A DNA stretch of 37,181 nt, from NCBI GenBank assembly GCA_002753565.1, contig PEAM01000034.1:1-37181 (forward strand), written 5' to 3'. The position numbers and the translations under genes are program-made. The DNA is from Magnetococcales bacterium. GTDB lineage: Bacteria > Pseudomonadota > Magnetococcia > Magnetococcales > JADFYX01. The notes below the pieces were generated by a model. The model was given only the letters and a program-made list of their open reading frames with translations, did no database searches and had not been told where the DNA came from. Positions 8,756 through 18,500 of this stretch are shown in pieces. How positions within the stretch are numbered: position 1 is the first letter of the stretch; each line of letters opens with the position of its first letter.

Positions 8756-11700
8756 TGTTTTTCCTCTAAAGCAGATACGATCGGAATCAGATCTTGTATC
8801 ATGGTCAAGGCTTTGGGGTAATCCAGGTTTTCTATGCAGTTGCCCAGGGCAGTGGTCTGTTCTTCCAGTTCGGATAGTTTCGCTAATACCTTCAGGATCT
8901 CTTCCCACAGGCTGGCAGCCATCATATCTCTTTTTTTCAGTCTGTTTTCCAACTCCACCATTTGAGTTATCAGGGTTTCAAGTACTTTACCGGTCGGCCT
9001 GGTTGAGGCAGCCTGCTTTTGTGTGGCTGTGGGGGTGTGTTGTTGATCCTGAAGTATCTGCACCGACTGGAGAATGTCATCCATGGCAACTTCCAGGGTG
9101 GGAAGAAGGGCCTTACCGGTCTGGATATCCCCCTTTAAAAAAGCCTGCTCCATCTCTGCTGCTGTAGTGGAGAGTTCAACCGCGGCAATATTACCCGCAA
9201 CCCCTTTGAGGCTGTGGGCCACTCTTTGAGCTGTGTCAACATCTCCCTGTTCCAGGGCAAGACGAATATCGGGTATGGCCTGGCTGTTGTTTAAAGGGAA
9301 ACGTGAGACCATTCTAGCCAAAAGTGCTTTATCGTCATCCATGATTCGCAGCGCTTTGTCAATATGGATTCCGGGGAGGTGATCGGGGAGACCGGCCTCG
9401 CCATCAGGGTTGGTCGTGGCAGGGGGGGTAGATTGCGCCTGTTTGGGTTCAATCCATCGGGCCAGGGTGGCAAACAGCTCTTTGACATCAAAAGGTTTGG
9501 CAATATGGCTGTTCATTCCTGCAGCCAGACATTTTTCCACATCTTGAACCATGGCACTGGCTGTCATGGCGATAATGGGTAGAGAGTGTGTCTCTGGTCG
9601 GCTACGTATCTCTTGGGTGGCTTGGAATCCATCCATGACCGGCATTTGAATATCCATCAAGACCGCATGGAAAGGGGAGGTTGCCTGGGTAATGCGTTGG
9701 ACCGCCTCCTGCCCGTTATTGGCAAGGGTCACTTGGATGCCGCGTCGTTCGAGAATCTCTTGAACAATGGTCCGATTATCTTCCAGATCATCCACAACCA
9801 AAACCCGGCTGCTTTGAAGCGTGTGATACGGCTTGGGCTCATGGGGTGGAATGGCATGGGGGCTTTCTGATGGTTTGTCGGCCTGTCCCATGATCCGTAT
9901 CAGGGTATCAAAAAGGGTGGAGGCGTTGACCGGTTTGTGGATAAAACCGGCAAACAGCTCCTGCTTACCCTGTCCGATGATTTTGTCCTGATCGAAAGAG
10001 GAGACCATGATAACGGTGGGTGGGGTGGGGAAATCGGCATCTTGGTGAATCAAGGCTGCCGTCTCCAGTCCATCCAGGTCGGGCATGACCCAGTCCATCA
10101 GGATCAGATCGTAGGGCTGTTCTCCCTCGGATACCGCCCGTTTAAGCTCTGTAATGGCTTTTTTTCCAGAATCGACGATGGAGTTGTTAAAAGAGAGGGA
10201 GGATAAAATCGTTTGCAACACCTCCTGAGAGGCGCTGTTGTCATCCACGACCAAAATCCGCATGTTGCGTATCGACTCTGGAATCTCATCCGGGGTAGCC
10301 ACAAGCCCTTTTTTATACTGGAATCGGGCGGTAAAAATCAGTTGAGTCCCTTTTCCCAAGATACTTTTAGCGTAGATATTCCCCCCCATCATCTTGACCA
10401 GGTTTTGACAGATGGAGAGTCCCAGTCCGGTCCCGCCATATTTTCGGGTGGTGGAGCTGTCGGCCTGGTGAAAAGGGTCAAAGAGTCTGTCGAGTTGGTC
10501 AGCTGTCATGCCAATGCCGCTATCACGCACCTCAAAACGCAAGGTGATTTGATCATCCCGCATTTCAACCGGTTCGGTGGAGATGACAATTTCCCCTTTT
10601 TCCGTAAACTTGACCGCATTACTACAGAGGTTGGTTAATACCTGCCCCAACCGACCGGGATCACCAACCAGTTGTTGAGGAAGATCCGGATGGCTGGAAA
10701 ACAGCACCTCCACCCCTTTTTTCTCCGCCTGAAGCAGGGTGGCATCCATGAGCTGCCCAAACACCTCTTCCAAGGTGAAAGGGATGGACTCCAGGGTTAG
10801 CTTGCCGGCATCGATTTTGGAAAAATCCAGGATATCGTCGATAATGCGTAAAAGGGAGTTGGCTGCCGTGGTAATCTTGTTGATATACCCCTGTTGCTGC
10901 TTGGTCAGGTTGGTCTGCAGGGCCAGATAGCCCATGCCGGTAATGGTGTTCATGGGGGTTCGGATCTCATGGCTCATATTGGCCAGAAAATCACTTTTAG
11001 CCCGGTTGGCCGCCTCGGCCTGATCGCGGGCTGCATGCAAGAGTATTTCCCCTTGTTTTTGCTGAGTAATATCCACGGCAACCCCGGCAATTCGTTCAGT
11101 GTTGCCTTGGAGATCGCTGATGGGAAAGGCACTATGATGAATCCAACGGATTGCGCCGTCGGTGCGATTGATCCGGTAGACCTCATCCAGCTTTCCGCTC
11201 TTTTTCATCTCTTGGAAGGCGATGGCGATACGTTGTTTGTCGTCGATATGTATGGATTTTTTCCATAAGTGGGGGTCATCGTACAGCTGCTGACAGGAGT
11301 GCCCCCAGATTGTCTCGTAGGCGGGGCTGACATAGAGCATGGAGTCGGCATCGGGTGAGACCATCCATAAAACGGCATCAATATTTTCAGCAATCAGACT
11401 CAGCCGCTGCTCACTCTCCACCAGGGCCATTTTAAGCTGGTTTCGTTCGGTAATATCCCGAGCCGCCACCACAATTCCCTCTACCTCTCCTTGGGCATCA
11501 TATTGGGGAAAGTAGGAGACATCCATATAGCGTTGACCAGTTGATGGAAACTGGAAGGTGGCGCGATAGTTGATGGATTCACCGGCCAGGCAGCGATCCA
11601 GGTTCTCTTTGATGGATTGAAAAACCGCCTCACCCAGTAGATCGGAGACCGAATAGCCAAGGATCTCCTCCTCTTTTTTGGCACAGTTGATCAAATAGGC

Positions 11701-12780
11701 ATTATTCACCGCTCGGTAGATATAATTTCGGTCTAGAAATGACATGTGATCTTCAGACGCCGAGACCATATTGGCATATTGGCGCATGGCATTTTCCGCC
11801 TGCTTTTTGTCGGTCAAATCGTCATAGATAGCCACCAGTTCACCGGAATCGAGCTGATAGATATAATTTTCCAGCCAACCCTGGGTTCGATCGTCCAGGT
11901 AGAAGGTGATCGGATGGTGGGCCGGTTTTCCGGTTCTGTGGACTTGCTGGAACACCTCAAAAAGACCAAAATCCCGAATGCCGGGAAAGACCTCCGTGAC
12001 CCGGCGACCCAAGACCTTCTCTTTGCTGATCGCATTAATTTTTTCGCTCGCCTTGTTAAAATCTTTGAAGATAAAATCTTCCCCATCATTGTAGGCTTCA
12101 TAGATGGCGACACCACTGGTCATGGCATCGAATAGTGCCCGAAAGCGCTGTTCATTCTTACGCAGCTCCATCTCAACGCGATTCCGCTCCCCGATCTCAC
12201 CGCGCAGCTCCTGGTTGGTGTTTTCCAGCAACTGGGCTTTCTGGCGTTCCTGCTCCAAGTCCAGGGGGTCCAGAGCGATTTTTTTAATGACAAACCAAAG
12301 GGCGACACCTAAAAAGGTGAAAAAGAGGGTAAAGAGTGTGGCAAGCCATTGATGCAGAGAGGCTATGTTTTTCTCTACCTCTGAAAGATTCACCTCCAAG
12401 GTGAGGTCTAGATAGTCATCGTCTGGCAATTTAACCCGGCCGGTAATTGTCTGGTATTGCCCCGTCGGTTTGGGGCCGGAAAAGTTGAAAAGCTCTACCC
12501 CCTTTTTTTTTACCGCCTTGAGGGCGATCATGTTGGGGTGTTTTCGCAACACATTTTCCAGATAGATATCGATAGCTTGCTGATTGCCACTATTCAGGCT
12601 CTCACGCAAAAAGGCGCTCATTAAGGTGAGTTCGGCAGAGTAGTGTTGGTGATGATCATCCAACAACATCTCCCGCTGCTTGCTGATAACCAACCAGGTG
12701 GCCATCAGGGAGAAGCTAAACAGAAGGAGAAACAGGGAGAGGAGCAGCCTGTTGCGTCGGGATGAGAGCAACACGTTCAT
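8752..12780 (-). CDS. Membrane hybrid histidine kinase: three PAS, HisKA, HATPase, REC, REC, HPt
   Basis: This is a 1342-residue membrane kinase. A membrane helix at about 9-31, a periplasmic stretch of about 110 residues and a second helix near 148-170 form the sensor. Three PAS domains follow (about 217-325, 340-450, 465-580). HisKA has NMSHEIRTPMNT (His near 602), and the HATPase has DSGIGM and GGTGLGLSI. The first receiver carries LMDWVMPDLDG and the second LMDIQMPVMDGF. The HPt has VAHSLKGVAGN. A C-terminal helical tail of about 100 residues ends the protein. ATG 12780 starts two bases after the stop of the CZB gene, and the gene ends in an ATGA overlap with REC-GGDEF-EAL. That regulator, and probably others in the operon, are likely partners. 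The catalytic core is close at DNA level to that of the kinase at 15561-19466. Confidence 0.93.
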   Translation of the reverse strand: MNVLLSSRRNRLLLSLFLLLFSFSLMATWLVISKQREMLLDDHHQHYSAELTLMSAFLRESLNSGNQQAIDIYLENVLRKHPNMIALKAVKKKGVELFNFSGPKPTGQYQTITGRVKLPDDDYLDLTLEVNLSEVEKNIASLHQWLATLFTLFFTFLGVALWFVIKKIALDPLDLEQERQKAQLLENTNQELRGEIGERNRVEMELRKNEQRFRALFDAMTSGVAIYEAYNDGEDFIFKDFNKASEKINAISKEKVLGRRVTEVFPGIRDFGLFEVFQQVHRTGKPAHHPITFYLDDRTQGWLENYIYQLDSGELVAIYDDLTDKKQAENAMRQYANMVSASEDHMSFLDRNYIYRAVNNAYLINCAKKEEEILGYSVSDLLGEAVFQSIKENLDRCLAGESINYRATFQFPSTGQRYMDVSYFPQYDAQGEVEGIVVAARDITERNQLKMALVESEQRLSLIAENIDAVLWMVSPDADSMLYVSPAYETIWGHSCQQLYDDPHLWKKSIHIDDKQRIAIAFQEMKKSGKLDEVYRINRTDGAIRWIHHSAFPISDLQGNTERIAGVAVDITQQKQGEILLHAARDQAEAANRAKSDFLANMSHEIRTPMNTITGMGYLALQTNLTKQQQGYINKITTAANSLLRIIDDILDFSKIDAGKLTLESIPFTLEEVFGQLMDATLLQAEKKGVEVLFSSHPDLPQQLVGDPGRLGQVLTNLCSNAVKFTEKGEIVISTEPVEMRDDQITLRFEVRDSGIGMTADQLDRLFDPFHQADSSTTRKYGGTGLGLSICQNLVKMMGGNIYAKSILGKGTQLIFTARFQYKKGLVATPDEIPESIRNMRILVVDDNSASQEVLQTILSSLSFNNSIVDSGKKAITELKRAVSEGEQPYDLILMDWVMPDLDGLETAALIHQDADFPTPPTVIMVSSFDQDKIIGQGKQELFAGFIHKPVNASTLFDTLIRIMGQADKPSESPHAIPPHEPKPYHTLQSSRVLVVDDLEDNRTIVQEILERRGIQVTLANNGQEAVQRITQATSPFHAVLMDIQMPVMDGFQATQEIRSRPETHSLPIIAMTASAMVQDVEKCLAAGMNSHIAKPFDVKELFATLARWIEPKQAQSTPPATTNPDGEAGLPDHLPGIHIDKALRIMDDDKALLARMVSRFPLNNSQAIPDIRLALEQGDVDTAQRVAHSLKGVAGNIAAVELSTTAAEMEQAFLKGDIQTGKALLPTLEVAMDDILQSVQILQDQQHTPTATQKQAASTRPTGKVLETLITQMVELENRLKKRDMMAASLWEEILKVLAKLSELEEQTTALGNCIENLDYPKALTMIQDLIPIVSALEEKQ

Positions 12781-12782
12781 GG

Positions 12783-13163
12783 TTAATAGTCGACCTCTCT
12801 TTTTCTCAATCCGCTATGGCTCTTTTTGAAGGTTTGACGGTGGTTGGATTGTTGGTAGATTTGACTGATTCTCTGGCGTTTTTGTGTGAGCTGTTGCCAC
12901 AGGTCGTTAAAGTGTTCCATGGCGCTGATACCGATGCTGCTACCGGACACTTCATTGTACCATACGATCTCTTTAGCTATCCAGTGAAGCTGGGCATGAA
13001 TTCGCTGCAGCTCCTGAAAATCCTGTGAGGAGCCCAAACTCTGTTGCCCCTCCTTTTCGCACCATTGACCCAGTGCGCAGTCATGGTGGCTGACCAGGGA
13101 GCTGGCTGATTGTGAGCCTCTCTCTCCTCCGGGGAGGGAGCAGCGGGGTGGTTCATTCGTCAT
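12783..13163 (-). CDS. Small stand-alone CZB-like (zinc/redox sensing) protein
   Basis: This 126-residue soluble protein contains the core of a CZB (chemoreceptor zinc-binding) domain: SHHDCALGQW (Cys29), then HAQLH (His56, His60). These match the Cys and HxxxH zinc ligands of the family. CZB domains are known in chemoreceptors and in the diguanylate cyclase DgcZ, where zinc or oxidant binding at the Cys changes output. Here the usual first helix with its His ligand is not evident, and a charged C-terminal tail of about 55 residues follows. The start ATG 13163 has GGGAG eight bases upstream; an in-frame ATG at 13178 is possible. Its place between the PP2C regulator and a hybrid kinase that precedes GGDEF-EAL suggests it feeds a metal or oxidant signal to one of them. 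Confidence 0.7.
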   Translation of the reverse strand: MTNEPPRCSLPGGERGSQSASSLVSHHDCALGQWCEKEGQQSLGSSQDFQELQRIHAQLHWIAKEIVWYNEVSGSSIGISAMEHFNDLWQQLTQKRQRISQIYQQSNHRQTFKKSHSGLRKREVDY

Positions 13164-13218
13164 TGGATTGGCTCCCATCGGACTAAGAGTGCTCCCCGGG
13201 CCAGCCGGGTCGGTACCC

Positions 13219-14385
13219 TCAACATGTGATCTCCACCAGAGTGATATCATCCTGTTGGCTGACCCCTTGCCGGTAGCGGGTCAACACCTCCAGAAGAAAG
13301 GTCAAGGGTCTGTTTTGCGAAAGGGTCTCTTCCAGCAGTTGTATGGATCGACTTTCGTTAAACATCTCCCCTTTGGGGTTTGTCGCCTCTTCCAGACCAT
13401 CGGTACACATGATGATTTTATCTCCCGGCTGGATGGATACCGTCACCCCAGGATCATCGGGTACATCCATCAACCCTCTGGGGACAAAGCAGGAGGGGAT
13501 GTTCTGAATGATTTTTCCCTGGCGGTAAAGATAGATGTTGGCCAGACCGGCGTTGTAGAGGCTGGCTTGATCTCTCGCTGCATTGAGCTCCAGACAGCAA
13601 CAGGCCATGAACATATCTTCTCGCAGGGCGTGGAGAAGGCGGAAGTTGAGTGTTTTGAACATTTGGTCCAAGGGGATGCCCATGGCGGAGTCGGAATAGA
13701 AAATCTCTGAAACCAGGGGACTGCCAATAGCCGCCACCAGACCATGGCCGGTAAAATCCCCCAGCAATACCCGTTGGGCGCCATCCGGGCAGAGGGTTGA
13801 GCAGATGATATCCCCCATGGTCTTATCGACCGATTTTTCCAAAACTCTCAGGTTTTGGTCATGAAATAGAGGGGAGTGGCGGGTTTTCATGACAATATCT
13901 TCAATGATCCCTCGCTCTTCCATCAGGGTTTCATTCAAGCTGTTGAGCCGCTTATTGGCCTGCCACAACTCCCCGGTCAGACGTTTGAGCTGATCACGGC
14001 TGCGTTTTAAATCGAGCTGGTTTTTGACTCTGGCACTGACGATACCGGGGTTGAAGGGTTTGGTAATGTAATCCACCGCCCCCAGAGAGAGACCTCTCTC
14101 CTCATCTTGTGCCCCATCATTGGCGGTTAAAAAGATGATGGGTATCTCTTTAGACGCCAGGTCGGATTTTAAGTGTTCGCACACCGCATAACCGTCCATA
14201 TCCGGCATGACGATATCCAGAAGAATCAGGTCGATGCGTTGGCTTTTAACGGTCTCCAAGGCGTTGGCACCATTGGTGGCAACGAAGATGTGGTGATTGT
14301 TTTTCAAGATTTCAGCCATCATGCTGATATTGCTTGGAATATCATCAACAATAAGAATATGTGCTTTATGTTCTGAAAAATTCAT
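13219..14385 (-). CDS. Response regulator REC-PP2C (RsbU/SpoIIE-type Ser/Thr phosphatase)
   Basis: This 388-residue protein has a receiver at about 8-125 (Asp57 in LILLDIVMPDMDGY, KPFNPGIVSARV) and a short coiled coil. A PP2C-type phosphatase domain follows from about 195. Recognisable phosphatase motifs are MGDI, GDFTGHGLVAAIG, YNAGLANIYLYR, MCTDGLEEATN and QQDDITLV, which supply the metal-binding Asp residues. Known relatives dephosphorylate STAS-domain anti-anti-sigma proteins. No STAS protein or RsbW-like kinase is encoded in this window, so the substrate is elsewhere or different. The start overlaps the stop of the HD-GYP gene by four bases (14382-14385), implying coupled translation. 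Confidence 0.92.
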   Translation of the reverse strand: MNFSEHKAHILIVDDIPSNISMMAEILKNNHHIFVATNGANALETVKSQRIDLILLDIVMPDMDGYAVCEHLKSDLASKEIPIIFLTANDGAQDEERGLSLGAVDYITKPFNPGIVSARVKNQLDLKRSRDQLKRLTGELWQANKRLNSLNETLMEERGIIEDIVMKTRHSPLFHDQNLRVLEKSVDKTMGDIICSTLCPDGAQRVLLGDFTGHGLVAAIGSPLVSEIFYSDSAMGIPLDQMFKTLNFRLLHALREDMFMACCCLELNAARDQASLYNAGLANIYLYRQGKIIQNIPSCFVPRGLMDVPDDPGVTVSIQPGDKIIMCTDGLEEATNPKGEMFNESRSIQLLEETLSQNRPLTFLLEVLTRYRQGVSQQDDITLVEITC

Positions 14386-15560
14386 GGTTCTATCCCTTCA
14401 CAGCTAAGTGGGTTTACCATCTCCAAAGGGCCGTAAGGCTTATCCTGGCTGTCGGGCGTATGATGGGCTGAGTCGGCAAATTTATAGGCAATCTGTTGGA
14501 ACTGGTCGCTGATCTGTAAAAAGGCATCGACAATCTCCGGGTCAAACATACGGCCTCGACCTTCCAGAATGATCTCTGTTGCTCTTTGGTGGGAGTAGGC
14601 CGACTTGTAGACCCGTTTGCTGATCAGGGCATCATAGACATCAGCCAGGGTCATCAACCGGGCGGAGATGGGAATTTTATCTTGACTGATGCCATAGGGG
14701 TATCCGGTGCCATCCCATTTTTCATGGTGAAAAAGGACGATATCCCGAGCCAGTTCCAGAAAGTGGGATTGGGCGCTGCTGACCATTTTTTCCGCTTCCA
14801 AAATGGCTTTGTATCCCAAAATGGGATGTTTTTTGATCTCCTGGAACTCATCCGCCGTCAATTTGCCCGGTTTGAGAAGAACCCGATCCGGAACACCTAC
14901 CTTGCCGATATCGTGGAGTGGGGCAGATTTGTGCAGGATTTCAATGATATCCTGGGATAAAAAAGGGCGGAATTGGGGGTGATCCATCAGTTGGATCGCC
15001 AACGCTTTCACGTAGTATTGGGTGCGTCGGATGTGGTTGCCGGTTTCAGGATCTCGGGTCTCCGCCAACGATCCCATGGCAACCATGGCGGCATCCTGAA
15101 TAGTTCTCAACTGTAGGGTTCTCTCAGCCACCATCTGCTCAAGGCGGTCATTTTGGTGGAGGAGGGCGTTACGTGCCTCTATCAGGGAGACCTGGGTGAG
15201 AATCCTCGCCCGGACGATAAAGGGGTCGATAGGCTTGAGGATAAAATCCACCGCCCCCAGCATCAACCCTTTGGCTTCATCCAGAGTTCGGTCTTGGCTG
15301 GTGAGAAAAATGATGGGAATGGAGGCGGTGCCGATATCGGCCTTCAGGCGGCGGCACACCTCATAGCCATCCATCTCTGGCATGACAATATCCAGAAGAA
15401 TCAGATCGATGGCTTCCGATTGGGCGATCTCCAGCGCATCCCGACCATTGACGGCAACAAACAGCTCATAGTTTTCTGAGAGAATAGCCTTCAGAATTTT
15501 GATGTTGCCGGGGATATCGTCGACAATCAGGATATGCAGCCTTTTAGTCGATTGCTTCAT
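14382..15560 (-). CDS. Response regulator REC-HD-GYP (c-di-GMP phosphodiesterase)
   Basis: This 392-residue regulator has a receiver at about 8-125 (Asp57 in LILLDIVMPEMDGY, KPIDPFIVRARI), a coiled coil and an HD-GYP domain. The domain shows ETGNHIRRT, APLHDIGK (His216-Asp217), KHPILGY, FHHEKWDGTGYPYG and LADVYDAL, the full metal-binding and GYP set. It should hydrolyse c-di-GMP to pGpG or GMP when its receiver is modified. Its ATG comes directly after the TAG of the hybrid kinase gene, with GGAGAG in the kinase's last codons serving as ribosome site. This makes the kinase at 15561-19466 its most likely phosphate donor. Confidence 0.95.
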   Translation of the reverse strand: MKQSTKRLHILIVDDIPGNIKILKAILSENYELFVAVNGRDALEIAQSEAIDLILLDIVMPEMDGYEVCRRLKADIGTASIPIIFLTSQDRTLDEAKGLMLGAVDFILKPIDPFIVRARILTQVSLIEARNALLHQNDRLEQMVAERTLQLRTIQDAAMVAMGSLAETRDPETGNHIRRTQYYVKALAIQLMDHPQFRPFLSQDIIEILHKSAPLHDIGKVGVPDRVLLKPGKLTADEFQEIKKHPILGYKAILEAEKMVSSAQSHFLELARDIVLFHHEKWDGTGYPYGISQDKIPISARLMTLADVYDALISKRVYKSAYSHQRATEIILEGRGRMFDPEIVDAFLQISDQFQQIAYKFADSAHHTPDSQDKPYGPLEMVNPLSCEGIEP

Positions 15561-18500
15561 CTAGCTCTCCTCCAGAGGAATGTTGAGCATCTTGGCGATG
15601 GTTTTTAAGGATATCCGAGCGTTCTTAAAGGCAAATCTCTCCATCTCCTCTGTCATTTCATCCAGTTTCTCTTTTAAGTCAGCTCGATTGGTCTGCTCTA
15701 TCAATGGTCGTAATAACTCGAAGGAGTCCTGGGCGCGTAAATTGGTTTTTTTGAGAAGAGAGGCCATCTCCACAAGCAGAGGGGCCAGCTCTTGGGGAGG
15801 GGGTTGGAACTTTGTTCTTGGCCAATCCGGTGACTTGGCCAGGGTATGTTTCTCCTCCACCTCTTTCACCTTGCCAATGCTGTCCATCACCTGATCCAAG
15901 GCCAGCTCAAACTCATCCAAGGCCACCAGACGCTGGTCCGATGGGTGGTTCAACCCGGTTTCCAGTGCCAGGGCTGCCGAATAGAGTCGATTGGCCGCAA
16001 GGTTTCCCGCTGTCCCCTTGATGGAGTGAGCCAGATAGGCTGCTGTCTCCAGATCATCCTGTCGCCGCCCATCGATGACAGCGCGGATTTTTTTGGCGGC
16101 ATCAAAAAAATCATGGTGGAGTTCATAAAGTATGGACCGAACAAGACGGCGGTTGCCGTCAACCCGTGCCAGAGCAGACTCTATGTCAATGCCCGGCAGA
16201 TGATCTGGAAAGGGGCAGTCGTCCTCTGTTGTCATCTGGGTTGGAATAACAATGGCGCTGCCACCAACCCCTTCTCTGGGCTCAATCCACTTCATTAAGG
16301 CGGTATAGAGCTGCTTTTTGTCGATGGGTTTGGCCACATGGTCATTCATTCCGGCCTGCAGAGATTTTTCTCGATCACCAACCATGGCGTGGGCAGTCAT
16401 GGCGATAATGGGAGTTTTTTTCAGGGTGGGATCATTGCGAATAAGTCGGGTTACCGTGTAGCCATCCATACGTGGCATCTGGATATCCATCAAAATGGCA
16501 TCAAACGGCTCTGTTTTCATTTTTTCCAGCGCCTCTTGACCCTCTCTGGCTACTACCACCGTCACCCCAACCATCTGGAGAATTTCGCACGCCACCTGCT
16601 GGTTGATGGTGATATCCTCAACCAGTAGCACTTTGGCCTTGCCAATCCGCTCGGCCACTTTGGCAGGGTCCAGGCTCTCCCGGCCGGATCGGGAGAGACG
16701 GTTCACTTTTTTGCCAAACAGCTTCATGATGGTGTCAAACAGGGTGGAGCAGTTGACCGGCTTGACTATCCGGCTATCCGCCAACGTATCGTGAGGGTAC
16801 GCTTCTCCCGCCTCTTCGGTTTCGGTGAGCAGAAGGGTTTTGGGCATGGGGAAGGGGTGGTTGGAGATCACCTTGTTTAACTGCTCGATGATCTCCTCTC
16901 CTGCCAATCCCGCTATTTTCCAATCGATCAGAGCCAGTTGATAGGGGGCGTTTTCCTCTATGGCCTCAAGAAGTCTCTCTTCAGCCTCACTTTGAGAGCA
17001 AGCTGTGGATGCCTGGAAGGTGAAGAGCTCTAGAATACCCTGGATGGCTTGACAGACTGAAGGGTTGTCATCCACAACCAACACCTTGAGGTTGCGCAGA
17101 TCATTCGGGGGTAGCAGATCTCTCTCCTGCTTTTCGATGGGTTGCCGGGCCAGACGAGCGGTAAAGTGGAATTGGGCGCCGTTACCCATCTGGCTCTCCA
17201 CCCAAATGTTGCCCCCCATCATCTCCACCAACCGTTTGCAGATGGTCAAACCCAATCCGGTCCCGCCATATTTTCGGGTGGTGGAACTATCAGCCTGGGC
17301 AAACGGCAGGAAGAGACGGGAGGACTGTTCGTCGGTCATGCCCAGGCCGGTATCTCGAACCGTAAAGAGAAGCTCGGCCCACGCCTCCTGGTTCTCCAGG
17401 GTTTCAACTCGGAGTTCAACTTCGCCCTGGTCGGTAAATTTAAGGGCATTATTGAGCAGATTACTTAAAATCTGCTCCAACCGCATGGCATCTCCCTTCA
17501 GGGGATAAAAACACTCTTCCGAGTAGCTTACAATCAGCTCGACCCCTTTTTCCTGAGCTTGAATGTGGAACATGTCGGACATATGGTCAAACAGGTTATG
17601 GAGCAGAAAATCCTTCTGCTCCAGGTCCAACTTTCCCGCCTCAATTTTAGAAAAGTCCAGAATATCATTGATAATCCGCAGCAAAGAGTGGGAAGCGCTG
17701 GATATCTTGGTCAGGTATCCTCTGGTTCGGGAATTGTTTTCGGTCATGAGCGCCAGATCCGTCAAGCCAAGCACCGCATTCATGGGGGTGCGTATTTCGT
17801 GGCTCATATTGGCCAAAAACTCACTTTTGGCCTGACTGGCCAACTGGATCTTGGCCCTCTCCTTCTCGATACGGAACCGCTCAATAATGCCGGCAATGGT
17901 GGCGGCAAACGAGCGCAAAAACCGCTTCTCCTCCTCCTTCTCAGGGTGACCCTCCTCCAGATAGACGTTGACCACCCCCAACAGTCGACTCTCCGAAAGA
18001 ATGGGGACGATGTAGTGTCCATGGGGATACTGTTCCAACGGGTTGGCATCGTGGTGGCTGTTGGCATCTGGAGTGTAGATGATCTCTTTTTTGCGGGCGG
18101 CCTCTCCACACAGACACTCCCTGAAGGTAATGCGGACACAGCTGTTGACCAGTGCGTCAGTCAGGCCTTGATGGGCGGTCAGGTAGAGGGTCTCATCCTC
18201 AACACCGGTCAGAAAAATGGCCCCCTTACGCTGGGTAGAGAGCCAGGGGGTATCGAGGAGTAACGTTAAGGCGCCATCCAACATTTTACCAAGAGTGACC
18301 GGCTTGAGAGCCAGATGGAGCAGATCGCTGATCACCTCTCGGGAGTTGATCAGGTGCAGGGTCTGCTCTTCAGCCAGCTTTCGGGCGGAGATATCCCGAA
18401 CAATGGCAGAGAAAAAGATCCCTTCATCGGTAGACCAGCTAGCCAGAGATAGCTCCAGAGGAAACTCTTCGCCATTTTGGCGCAGGCCGAATACCTCAAC

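Noticed and set aside
8756-8908. N-terminal extension of the REC-GGDEF-EAL protein
   Set aside because: The open frame continues upstream, but it lies inside the hybrid kinase gene, encodes no domain, and an ATGA-overlap start just before the receiver fits better.
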